Shown here piece after piece: positions 41,793-49,024 of a stretch of 64,000 bases of DNA; the first letter of the stretch is position 1; each line of letters opens with the position of its first letter. This stretch comes from Elusimicrobia bacterium GWD2_63_28 (lineage in GTDB: Bacteria > Elusimicrobiota > Elusimicrobia > Elusimicrobiales > UBA9959), in NCBI GenBank assembly GCA_001799895.1, contig MGUI01000035.1, positions 1 through 64,000 on the forward strand, written 5' to 3'. Both the position numbers and the translations under genes were made by a program. The notes below the pieces were generated by a model. That model ran no database searches, was not told the DNA's origin, and saw only the letters and a program-made list of their open reading frames with translations.

Positions 41793-43009
41793 ATTGCCTC
41801 CCCGCCGTTCGTCGCCGCGCCCAGCTGCGCGGTCTTCTCGTAATACTCTTTCAGCGCGTCCAGGTAGCTGATATTTTCCTCGAGGAAAACCCGGTTGGTC
41901 TCGTAGAAAGCCGCCAGGCCGGTCTTGCCGGACAGGTAGTCCTGCGCCGCCGAGCGCCGCAGGTCGTTGAGCAGGAAAACGGTTTCGCGCGCGGCCGCAA
42001 GGCGCGCCAGGGCCAGGTCCAGCTGCAGCCAGGCGTCGTAAACCTCGCCGCGTACCTGCTGTTCGAGGAGTTTTGCCTCCAAGCCCAGGGCGGCCCTGTT
42101 GGCCAGAGCCCTGTCTACGCCGCGGCCGCCGCCGTACCAGAGCGGCAGTTCCAGCCCCAGGAAGAGCCTGGTGTAACCGGCCCCGCCGTCGCGGCCGCGG
42201 ATGAAACCGAGTTCGGGCACGGGCAGGCGGCGGTTGCGCTGCAGGGCCGTCTCCAGGTCCGCGGCTGCGCCGTTAAGCGCCAGGGCGCGGAGTTCGGGGC
42301 GGCGCTCCAGGGCCAGGGCCGTATATTTTTCCAGCGGCCCGAGCGCCGGCGGCACCGGCGCGAGGCTTAGCCCGCCATTCCCGGCCAGCAGCAGCGGCTC
42401 GTCGGGCCGGCGGCCCATCAGGGCGTTCAGCTCTCCGGCCGCCGCGCTGACGGCCGCCTCGGCTTCCCGCAAATGAAGCCGGCCGCGGGCCGCCTCCACC
42501 TTGGCCCGGGCCAGGTCGGAGTTGCCGGCCTCTCCGGTTTCCAGCCGCTGCCCTATCTTTACCTGTATGTCCATGGAAGACTTAAGGTGGTTTTCCTCGA
42601 AAGCGCGGCGCTCTTTGGCTATGAGCAGCGCATACCAGGCCTTGCGGGCGGAACTGGTCAAGGTATTTTCAAGCGCCTCCAGTTCTTTCCGGGCGGCTTC
42701 GGCCGCGGCGCGGGCGGCGGCGCCGGCGGCGCGGGAACTGCGCGTAAGCGGCACCGGCTGCACCAGCTTGAACTCGGTGAACCCGGCTTCTCCCGGCGCG
42801 GCCAGCACCGCCTCCAGCGACGGGTTGGGATAGGCGGCTGCGATGCCCGCCCCGGCCTCGAGGACGGCGAGGCGGCTGCGGGCCAGGGCCAGCGCCGGGT
42901 TGGCGGCCCTGGTCTCGGCCAGCGCGCCAGGCAGGGTCAGTTCGGCGGCGGCCTCGGCGGCAGGCAGGGCCGTTACGGCGCAAAAGAGTATTGCGGCTAA
43001 TTTATTCAC
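41789..43009 (-). CDS. TolC-family outer-membrane factor of metal efflux system (CzcC-like)
   Basis: A 406-residue outer-membrane efflux protein with a signal peptide (about 1-21). The two long helical repeats (about 25-200 and 220-395) are alanine-, leucine- and glutamate-rich, as in the CzcC/CusC family, with PGALAETRAANPALALARSR at the start of the first repeat and FLEENISYLDALKEYYEKT in the second. It forms the exit duct. It is the first gene of the three-gene operon, 90 bp after the small Cys/His-rich protein gene. Confidence 0.9.
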   Translation of the reverse strand: MNKLAAILFCAVTALPAAEAAAELTLPGALAETRAANPALALARSRLAVLEAGAGIAAAYPNPSLEAVLAAPGEAGFTEFKLVQPVPLTRSSRAAGAAARAAAEAARKELEALENTLTSSARKAWYALLIAKERRAFEENHLKSSMDIQVKIGQRLETGEAGNSDLARAKVEAARGRLHLREAEAAVSAAAGELNALMGRRPDEPLLLAGNGGLSLAPVPPALGPLEKYTALALERRPELRALALNGAAADLETALQRNRRLPVPELGFIRGRDGGAGYTRLFLGLELPLWYGGGRGVDRALANRAALGLEAKLLEQQVRGEVYDAWLQLDLALARLAAARETVFLLNDLRRSAAQDYLSGKTGLAAFYETNRVFLEENISYLDALKEYYEKTAQLGAATNGGEAI

Positions 43010-43099
43010 ACGGCCTCCAGGGCTATGCGGGAACCTGTTAGATGCTGGGCCCGGACCAATGGCCGGGGGATGGATTCTACGGAGTTTTACTGCGGCGGT

Positions 43100-43357
43100 T
43101 TAAACTACGGGAGGGTGGAAGATCTCGTCTTCGAAGACTACGGGCACAAAATCGGCGGAGAAAGCCGCAAGGGAGGGCTTCTCCTGCTCTTCGGGAGCCG
43201 CCCAGCGGGAAGCGGCAGCGTCGCAGCAGTTCCCGTACTGAGTCCCCAGGCAGACGGCCGGGCAGGGAGCGTCGCAGGAATCCTCATGCGCGTGCGTCGT
43301 CTCCGCCAGGGCGGTGAAGACGAGGAACAGCGACATGAAAAGGACTGGCAACTTCAT
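43100..43357 (-). CDS. Small secreted Cys/His-rich protein of metal operon
   Basis: An 85-residue protein from ATG 43357, read as MKLPVLFMSLFLVFTALAET, a signal peptide. The mature part begins THAHEDSCDAPCPAVC and has a CC pair and a conserved-looking end IFHPPVV. Small proteins with a Cys/His patch and a final (I/F)xxPP motif are often found beside metal RND operons; their role is thought to be periplasmic metal sensing or binding. The gene lies between the NicO permease and the efflux operon, with a -10 only six bases before its ATG. Confidence 0.72.
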   Translation of the reverse strand: MKLPVLFMSLFLVFTALAETTHAHEDSCDAPCPAVCLGTQYGNCCDAAASRWAAPEEQEKPSLAAFSADFVPVVFEDEIFHPPVV

Positions 43358-43363
43358 AGAGTG

Positions 43364-43369
43364 AGTATA
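43364..43369 (-). promoter_or_regulatory. -10 box of the small Cys/His protein, leaderless geometry
   Basis: TATACT on the minus strand, six bases before ATG 43357, the same spacing and box as at fic. The -35 is weak (TTGCGC at 18 bp). No ribosome binding site fits. Confidence 0.55.
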
Positions 43370-43409
43370 CCCGAAATTTTCCCCGCGGCGCAAGGGGCCG
43401 GGGAGAGCC

Positions 43410-44108
43410 TCAGAGCCCGGCCTTGACCGCCGCGCCGCAGGCGAAGATGGCGAAACCGGCCAGCGCATGGGCGTAGCGCTCAAGCTTCTCCGCGGGGAAA
43501 AGTTTTATCCCCCGCAGCAGCAGGAAGACGGAGGCCAGCATGGTAGCGATCGTTACCGCTGAAAAGACCGCCGCGGCGGCCGCGGCCAGCCACAGGCCGG
43601 TATTCAGCGCCGGGTACATCAGCACGGGGATGAGCGGCTCGCAGGGACCGAAGACAAAAATGATGAAAAGCGTCCAAGGCGTGACCGAGGACCTGCCGTC
43701 GTGCGGGTGGGCGTGCGCTGTTTCGTGACCGTGGCCGTGGGAATGGGGCTGCCCGCCGTCATGGGCGTGCAGGTGCGAGTGTTTCTCCCCCCTGACGGCT
43801 TTCTTTACGCCCCAGGCCATGTAGGCGAGGCCGAAGGAGAGCAGCAGCCAGCCGGCGGCGCCGCCGCGCAGGCTTTCCAGCCATTCCAATTTTCCGACGG
43901 CCGTGCCAAGCGCGATGCCGGCGAACCCTATCAGCACGGAACTCAGCACATGGCCGAGCCCGCACAGGAAGGTAATCAGCGCGGTCTTCGCGCCGGACCA
44001 GTTCCTGGCCTTTGAGAGCGCGACGAAAGGTATGTAATGGTCTGGCCCCAGCACCGTGTGGATGAACCCGAGAGAGGCGGCTGTAAGAAGAATAGCTCCG
44101 TTTTCCAT
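43410..44108 (-). CDS. NicO/RcnA-like nickel/cobalt permease
   Basis: A 232-residue membrane protein with about six helices. TM1 carries FIHTVLGPDHYIPFVAL, the H-x4-GPDH motif shared by NiCoT/RcnA/UreH-type nickel transporters and TauE-like relatives. A cytoplasmic loop (about 110-140) has 12 or more His residues (HSHLHAHDGGQPHSHGHGHE), a metal-binding patch. FGPCEPLIPVLMYPA is a second conserved helix. It is the third gene of the nikR operon, so nickel uptake or export under NikR control is likely; direction cannot be told from sequence. Confidence 0.87.
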   Translation of the reverse strand: MENGAILLTAASLGFIHTVLGPDHYIPFVALSKARNWSGAKTALITFLCGLGHVLSSVLIGFAGIALGTAVGKLEWLESLRGGAAGWLLLSFGLAYMAWGVKKAVRGEKHSHLHAHDGGQPHSHGHGHETAHAHPHDGRSSVTPWTLFIIFVFGPCEPLIPVLMYPALNTGLWLAAAAAAVFSAVTIATMLASVFLLLRGIKLFPAEKLERYAHALAGFAIFACGAAVKAGL

Positions 44109-44123
44109 TATCGCTCCTGTTGC

Positions 44124-44861
44124 TTACATCCGCAGCGTCAGGCCCAGCAGCAGGCCGGCGTCCTCGGCGGTTTTGGTCAGGCCCATTTTAAAACCTGCGT
44201 CCAGGTCCAGCGTCGGGTAAGGTGACCAGACCAGGCCCAGCACCGACGAGACCGGGTGGGAGGGAGAGCTCTTGTCCTTATTGGTTTCGGCGCCCAGCTC
44301 CGCTGAAACCATAACCTTAGGCATGACCTCCAGCACGGCGGCGGCCGAGCCTTTGAAGATATTCTTCTGCTCGTTTACAGAGTTGCGGTTCAACTGGTAG
44401 GCGGCGTTGAGATAGAACTGCCAGGGGCCGGCCTGCCGCCCCGCGATGCCGTAGAGCCACACGCCTCCCTCGCCGGCGCCGAGGCTGCGGGACTCGTCTC
44501 CGGCGGGCAGCGAGAAGCCGGGCTTCAGCGCCAGGGTCCAGCCGGCCTTTTCCGCCACGGGGAACTTGGCCTCCAGCGAGACGTCGCCTATGCCGCTTTC
44601 GGAAAGCCCCTGCGAGTTCCAGCCGTGCCAGACGGCGCTGAGCAGCACGTCCACGCGCTCGAACAACCCGTAAGAAAGTTCTGCGTTCCCGGAATTGGCG
44701 TATCGGTCGGCGCCTTCGTGCGAGACCATGTGCCCGAAGCCCAGTTCCACCTGCTTGACGTCCTTGCCGAGAAAGGCGGTATCCTCGCCGATCAAAGGGT
44801 GGAAAGCGCGCGCCTCCGTGCAGGACAGGGCGAAGGCGGCCGCGAAGAATATTTTTTTCAT
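44124..44861 (-). CDS. Outer-membrane beta-barrel protein in nikR operon
   Basis: A 245-residue protein with a signal peptide (about 1-19, ending ARA) and alternating beta-strand pattern to the C-terminal LLLGLTLRM. It begins FHPLIGEDTAFLGKDVKQVELG, as in a family of outer-membrane proteins found near metal and aromatic-compound genes (PF13557-like). It lies 15 bp after nikR and 15 bp before the nickel permease, so it may be an outer-membrane channel for nickel complexes. Confidence 0.75.
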   Translation of the reverse strand: MKKIFFAAAFALSCTEARAFHPLIGEDTAFLGKDVKQVELGFGHMVSHEGADRYANSGNAELSYGLFERVDVLLSAVWHGWNSQGLSESGIGDVSLEAKFPVAEKAGWTLALKPGFSLPAGDESRSLGAGEGGVWLYGIAGRQAGPWQFYLNAAYQLNRNSVNEQKNIFKGSAAAVLEVMPKVMVSAELGAETNKDKSSPSHPVSSVLGLVWSPYPTLDLDAGFKMGLTKTAEDAGLLLGLTLRM

Positions 44862-44876
44862 TTCGATCCCCTCATG

Positions 44877-45287
44877 TTATTTGCCCGCCGTGGTAACGCT
44901 CAGCGTGGAGTGCTTTACGCCCTTCACGGACTTGAGCGAATCGGCGAGGGCCTTAACTTTGGCGCCCGGGCCCTTTACGGCGACGATCTCCAGGCAGTTG
45001 TCATGGTCCAGGTGCACGTGCTGGGCGGAGATTATTATGCCGCCGTGGTCGTGCTGAATGTCGAGCAGCCTGTTCACGGTCTCGCGGCGGTGATGGTCGT
45101 AGACTATGGTGACGGCGCCGGCCACGGCCCCGCCTTTTTCGAAGAGATCCGAGACGAACTCCTTGCGGATGAGGTCCGCGATGGCCTTGGAGCGGTTGTC
45201 GTAGCCGCCCGCGCCGATATGGGAGTCGAACTTCCGGAGGAGCTCCCCCTCCAGCGATACGCCGAACCTGACAAGCTTGTCTTTCAT
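44877..45287 (-). CDS. nikR: Nickel-responsive regulator NikR
   Basis: A 136-residue ribbon-helix-helix/ACT-domain regulator. The N-terminal RHH (about 1-45) has VRFGVSLEGELLRKFDSHI and NRSKAIADLIRKEF. The C-terminal nickel domain has VYDHHRRE, HVHLDHDNCLE, giving the His/His/His/Cys square-planar site. NikR binds DNA when nickel-loaded and usually represses nickel uptake. A perfect palindrome overlaps its own start codon, so it is autoregulated, together with the outer-membrane protein and permease genes downstream. Confidence 0.97.
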   Translation of the reverse strand: MKDKLVRFGVSLEGELLRKFDSHIGAGGYDNRSKAIADLIRKEFVSDLFEKGGAVAGAVTIVYDHHRRETVNRLLDIQHDHGGIIISAQHVHLDHDNCLEIVAVKGPGAKVKALADSLKSVKGVKHSTLSVTTAGK

Positions 45288-45320
45288 ATGTGTTACCTTT
45301 CCACAGATAGTAACACATAT
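45286..45320 (-). promoter_or_regulatory. NikR operator, perfect 11-bp inverted repeat
   Basis: ATATGTGTTAC (45286-45296) and its exact complement GTAACACATAT (45310-45320) are separated by 13 bp. The GTGTTAC-N13-GTAACAC core is the NikR motif described for several phyla. The proximal arm touches the nikR ATG. Confidence 0.9.
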
Positions 45321-45350
45321 TTCCGGAGGATGTCAAAACAGCGGCCCGGG

Positions 45351-47174
45351 TCAGACGAACCGGAAGGTCAGCCCGGCGTAGAAAGTGCGCCCCGGCTGCG
45401 GAAACCAGCCGTTAAAGGCGTCAGCGGTGCCGGCGTAATGCCGGTCGAGGGCGTTCGAGACCCCGGCCTTGACTTCCGCCGGGCCGAAGCCCCGGGAAAC
45501 CGCCGCGCCGAAGACCCAGTATTCCGGCAGGCGCAGCCCCGTGCGGCCACGCCCCGTATATTGCTCGGTGACGCCGCGCCCGTCCAGCGCCAAGGTGAAT
45601 CCTCCCCCCGAAGCGGAGAGCGAACCGGTGCAGCGGTCCCTGGGGCTGAAATTCAGCGCCTCGTGCGGGCCGGCGCCTGTGCGCACCCTGCTCCTGTTGC
45701 GGGCGCAGCCGGCGGCGGCGCCGAACACCTCCCCCTTGTAACCGGCCTGCGCCTCCAGCCCGGAGTTGACGCCGGAGTCCAGGTTGGACGCGGCCCAGGT
45801 GGCGGGATCCAGCGCTATTCGGTTCTTGATGGCGGAATAGTAACCGGCCAGGCCCGCGTACCAGCCCTGCGGGGCCCCATAGTAGACCGCGGCGCTGGAG
45901 TTCAGGCTGGTTTCCGGCTTGAGGCCCGGCGCCGGCGCGGCCCAGGGGTTATAGAGGTCGGCGAAAGTGGGAGGCTGGAAGCCGCGGCCGGCCGAGACGG
46001 AGAACTTCCACTTCTCGTCCGGCGCGTAGACGGCCGAAATTTTGGGGCTTACGCGCTCCTTGTAAATGCCGCTGCGGTCCAGCCGGGCGGCCGGCGTAAT
46101 TTCCAGCCCCGCCGCTGGCCGGAAAGTTTTTTGGGCGAAGAAGCCGGCCGAATGCAGCGCGTGATCCCCGTAGGTCTCGGACGCCAGAGAGGAAACGCCG
46201 CTCTCTCCCCCCAGCACCCAGTCCCCGTACAGCGTCAGCCGCCCGTAGACGGACCTGTCGGCAACTTTGGCTGCGCTGAGTGAGCCGTACTGGAACGCCT
46301 CTATGTCGTTGGAAGAGCGCGAGGCGCCGGCCTTCAGGCCGAACTCGGCGTCCCCGACGCTCCAGGAGGCGGCGGCGAACTCCCGCCTGGAGGTCTGCCA
46401 GTCGGTGAAGGAATTCGGCGCCTTCTCCTTCTCACCGTCCCAATCCGCCGCCGGGACCGGCGTGCCCGAAGGCAGGCCGGTCTTTAACCTTGAAAAGAGC
46501 CCGGTCACCCCCAGCCGCCCGGCGGCGCCGAGGTCCAGGGACGCCCGGCCGCTGACCGAACCTTTGTCCACCCGGGAATTTTTCTGAAAGCCGTCCGAAG
46601 CCACGGAAGAGCCGGCCAGGAAAAGGTCGCCGGCCCGCCCGGCCGCCCCCGCCCTGGCGGTGTAGGTACGGGTGTCATAGGAGGAGAATTCCGCGCCTGC
46701 CTGCGCCAGCCGCGCGCCCGGGGAGAGGCGGCGCGTGAAGAGGTGCACCACCCCGCCTGCGGCGCCGGCGCCGTAGGCCGCGGCGGCGGAGCCCGGCAGG
46801 ATCTCGGCCCGGCCCAGTCCGGCCGCCGGCAGCACCGACAGGTCCACGGTGCCGGTGATGTCGGCCGGAAGCCTTACGTCGTCGAGGTAAACGGCGGTCT
46901 GCTTGGCCTGGAAACCGCGCATGGAAACCGTAGCCAGCCCCAGCGGGCCGTTGAGCCGCCGCAGTTGCAGCGGCGCGGCTTGTTCCAGCAGGCCGGCCAC
47001 GGAATCGGAACTTTCGCCCCGGGGAACTTCCAGCGCCAGCGCGTCGGCCGGCGGCAGGCAGCGCCGCGCGGCGGCGCGCGAAACCGAGAAGTAGACCTCG
47101 GGGTCCTTGTTGTCAGCGCAATAGGCTTGGTAAGAAGGCAGGCACAACAGCAGCGGCAGCAGGCAGCGTTTCAT
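45351..47174 (-). CDS. TonB-dependent receptor, BtuB-like (cobalamin)
   Basis: A 607-residue receptor from ATG 47174, which has GGGAGG at ideal distance and a clean signal peptide (MKRCLLPLLLCLPSYQAYCA). The plug domain has VSMRGFQAKQTAVYLDDVRL and AEILPGSAAAAYGAGAAGGVVHL; the barrel ends in AGLTFRFV with a terminal aromatic-x-hydrophobic end. Length and plug resemble BtuB. A cobalamin riboswitch in its leader makes vitamin B12 the likely cargo. There is no TonB, ExbB or ABC importer for B12 in the window. Confidence 0.92.
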   Translation of the reverse strand: MKRCLLPLLLCLPSYQAYCADNKDPEVYFSVSRAAARRCLPPADALALEVPRGESSDSVAGLLEQAAPLQLRRLNGPLGLATVSMRGFQAKQTAVYLDDVRLPADITGTVDLSVLPAAGLGRAEILPGSAAAAYGAGAAGGVVHLFTRRLSPGARLAQAGAEFSSYDTRTYTARAGAAGRAGDLFLAGSSVASDGFQKNSRVDKGSVSGRASLDLGAAGRLGVTGLFSRLKTGLPSGTPVPAADWDGEKEKAPNSFTDWQTSRREFAAASWSVGDAEFGLKAGASRSSNDIEAFQYGSLSAAKVADRSVYGRLTLYGDWVLGGESGVSSLASETYGDHALHSAGFFAQKTFRPAAGLEITPAARLDRSGIYKERVSPKISAVYAPDEKWKFSVSAGRGFQPPTFADLYNPWAAPAPGLKPETSLNSSAAVYYGAPQGWYAGLAGYYSAIKNRIALDPATWAASNLDSGVNSGLEAQAGYKGEVFGAAAGCARNRSRVRTGAGPHEALNFSPRDRCTGSLSASGGGFTLALDGRGVTEQYTGRGRTGLRLPEYWVFGAAVSRGFGPAEVKAGVSNALDRHYAGTADAFNGWFPQPGRTFYAGLTFRFV

Positions 47175-47256
47175 TTTCCCTCCCGCGAAGATAAGCCGTG
47201 CCGGCACAGGGCGGCCTACCCTTGGAAGGGCGCCGTCCCGCGCAGGCTGCAGCTTC

Positions 47257-47336
47257 CAGGCGGTAGACCGGGCTTAGTCCTTGCGGACATCACCGTTGCG
47301 GGGCAGCCCCGGATTTACACCGGGTTCCTCCGCCTG
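47257..47336 (-). promoter_or_regulatory. Cobalamin riboswitch, compact form
   Basis: On the minus strand the leader has the core GGAACCCGGTGTAAATCCGG, then CTGCCCCGCAACGGTGA and AAGCCCGGTCTACCGCC, matching the conserved B12 riboswitch blocks. The closing stem is CAGGCGG with CCGCCTG. Only a short hairpin (GTCC..GGAC) separates the core from the B12 box, so peripheral lobes are reduced to about 80 nt in all. No terminator lies before the receptor gene, so translational control is likely. Confidence 0.9.
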
Positions 47337-47388
47337 AATATTCAAATTATACAACAAGCCGAAAGGCCGCGGGTTGACCGCCGTCATA

Positions 47389-47484
47389 GGCCCAAAGTCC
47401 CCCGGAGGCCTGGGCCAAATAACTCCGGCCGGGTGGGTCCATGAGCCCATAAGAAAAGGAGGAGAAATGAATATTATTATATAA
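47389..47484 (+). other. Structured leader with a five-codon upstream frame before the clostripain gene
   Basis: GGCCCA (47389-47394) and TGGGCC (47411-47416) form an inverted repeat. CCGGAG and CTCCGG within it could form an alternative stem. At 47467-47484 an ideal site (AAAGGAGGAG) precedes ATG and four codons, Asn-Ile-Ile-Ile, then TAA. The real gene begins 33 bp later with its own AAGGAG. The tiny frame may be a leader peptide or chance. Confidence 0.45.
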
Positions 47485-47516
47485 GCCGTTCATCCGATAT
47501 CAAGGAGCGCTACAGA

Positions 47517-48956
47517 ATGAAAAAAGTTGAACTTAGCAAGCTGCTGCTGGCCTCGGCATTCCTGGCCGCCCCCGCCGCGGCGCTCGACTTCGACAGCCTG
47601 CCTTCCGTCAAGGAAATAGTCAGCCAGGCCAAAACCGCCGAGGTCTCCGCACCCGCCCCGTCCGCCCGGCAGGACGCCAAGGCCGTTAAAGAATGGACCA
47701 TCATGGTCTTCATGAACGGCAAGAACAACCTGTCCTCCTACGTCATCTCCGACATGAACGAGATGGAAGTGTTCGGCCCGACCGAGAACATCAATATCAT
47801 CACCCAGGCCGCCCGCATGAAGTACACCCCGCCCTCCAACCCGGGCGGCTACCCCGGCGGCGGTTACGACGATTACCCCTGGGGCGGCGGCGTGGTGCCG
47901 CATCCCGGCTGGCCCAACCCCTACTGGGGCGGCATGCCTCCCATGATGATGAAGGGCGGCGACACCAAGGACGCCTCCACCGACTGGTCCGGCGTGCGCC
48001 GCTACCTGGTCACCAAGGACGGCGAGAACGGCTCCCTCTCGTCCACCCTGCTCAATGACATGGGCACCGTGGACATGGGCGACTGGAAGCAGCTGGCCGA
48101 GTTCGGCAAATGGGTTAAAGCCAATTACCCCGCCAAGAAGTACATGCTCGTCGGCTGGAACCACGGCTCCGGCTGGGAGAAGGGCCTGGACCTCTTCCCC
48201 GTCGTGAAGGGCATCTCTTATGACGACGAGAGCGGCAACCACATCTCCACCCCGCAGCTGGCGCAGGCCATCCGCGAGATGGGCGGCGTGGACATCTACG
48301 CCTCCGACGCCTGCCTGATGCAGATGGCCGAAGTGGCCTATGAGCTCAAGGACACCGCCAAGCTCACCGTCGGTTCCGAAGAGAACGAGCCCGGCGACGG
48401 CTGGGGCTACCACGAGTTCCTCGCGCGGGTGCACTCCAACCAGACCAACCTGACTCCCGACGTGATGGCCGCCGCGGCCGTGCAGGGCTACAAGGCCTTC
48501 TACGCGCCCAAGGGCACCGCCACCACGCAGAGCGCCATCCGCACCGCCAACCTGGTCGGCTTCCGCGCCGTGCTGGACCGCTGGGTGGACCTGGTGATGC
48601 AGGAAGACAAGAAGCTGGCGACCGACGCCCGCGCCGCGGCCGTGGGTTTCGGCGGGGCCGGGTCCAAGGACCTGACCCACTTCATGGAACTGGTGCACGC
48701 CAATACCAAGTCGGCCGCGCTGAAGACCCAGACCGTGAAGGTGATGAATTACTTCTACGACCACGTGCTGGTGGACAATGCCACGACCGGCGACAAGTTC
48801 AAGAAGGCCTACGGCCTGGGCGTGTACCTGCCCGGCTGGAGCTTCGACGCGGACTACAACGAACTGTCCTGGGCCAAAGACGGCCGGTGGGACGAGTTCA
48901 TGCAGTGGCTCACCGCCAAGGACGCCGCGCCCGCGGCGACAACCGCCGCCCGTTAA
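47517..48956 (+). CDS. Clostripain-family (C11) cysteine peptidase
   Basis: A 479-residue secreted peptidase with a signal peptide (about 1-22). Caspase-like fold markers are visible: WTIMVFMNGKNNLSSYV at the first strand, catalytic His in VGWNHGSGWEKG and catalytic Cys in IYASDACLMQM. An insert at about 102-150 is rich in G, P, Y, W and M (NPGGYPGGGYDDYPWGG). The C-terminus has further conserved helices (YGLGVYLPGWSFDADY). Clostripain enzymes usually cut after Arg or Lys and may self-process. It is a single-gene unit with its own leader and terminator. Confidence 0.92.
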   Translation: MKKVELSKLLLASAFLAAPAAALDFDSLPSVKEIVSQAKTAEVSAPAPSARQDAKAVKEWTIMVFMNGKNNLSSYVISDMNEMEVFGPTENINIITQAARMKYTPPSNPGGYPGGGYDDYPWGGGVVPHPGWPNPYWGGMPPMMMKGGDTKDASTDWSGVRRYLVTKDGENGSLSSTLLNDMGTVDMGDWKQLAEFGKWVKANYPAKKYMLVGWNHGSGWEKGLDLFPVVKGISYDDESGNHISTPQLAQAIREMGGVDIYASDACLMQMAEVAYELKDTAKLTVGSEENEPGDGWGYHEFLARVHSNQTNLTPDVMAAAAVQGYKAFYAPKGTATTQSAIRTANLVGFRAVLDRWVDLVMQEDKKLATDARAAAVGFGGAGSKDLTHFMELVHANTKSAALKTQTVKVMNYFYDHVLVDNATTGDKFKKAYGLGVYLPGWSFDADYNELSWAKDGRWDEFMQWLTAKDAAPAATTAAR

Positions 48957-48977
48957 CGGCCGGCACGCGCAAAAAAG

Positions 48978-49012
48978 AACAGCCCCTCTCCGGAGGGGCT
49001 GTTTTTTTTAGG
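48978..49012 (+). terminator. Terminator after the clostripain gene
   Basis: AACAGCCCCTC / GAGGGGCTGTT hairpin with a short TCCG loop and eight T. It lies 21 bp past the stop and could also end the convergent hypF transcript. Confidence 0.92.
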
Positions 49013-49024
49013 GAATGCTGCTTC

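Noticed and set aside
47389-47460. c-di-GMP (GEMM) riboswitch before the clostripain gene
   Set aside because: A GAAA loop and CCCAAAG are present, but the conserved GACGCAAAGCC core and the tetraloop receptor order do not match.
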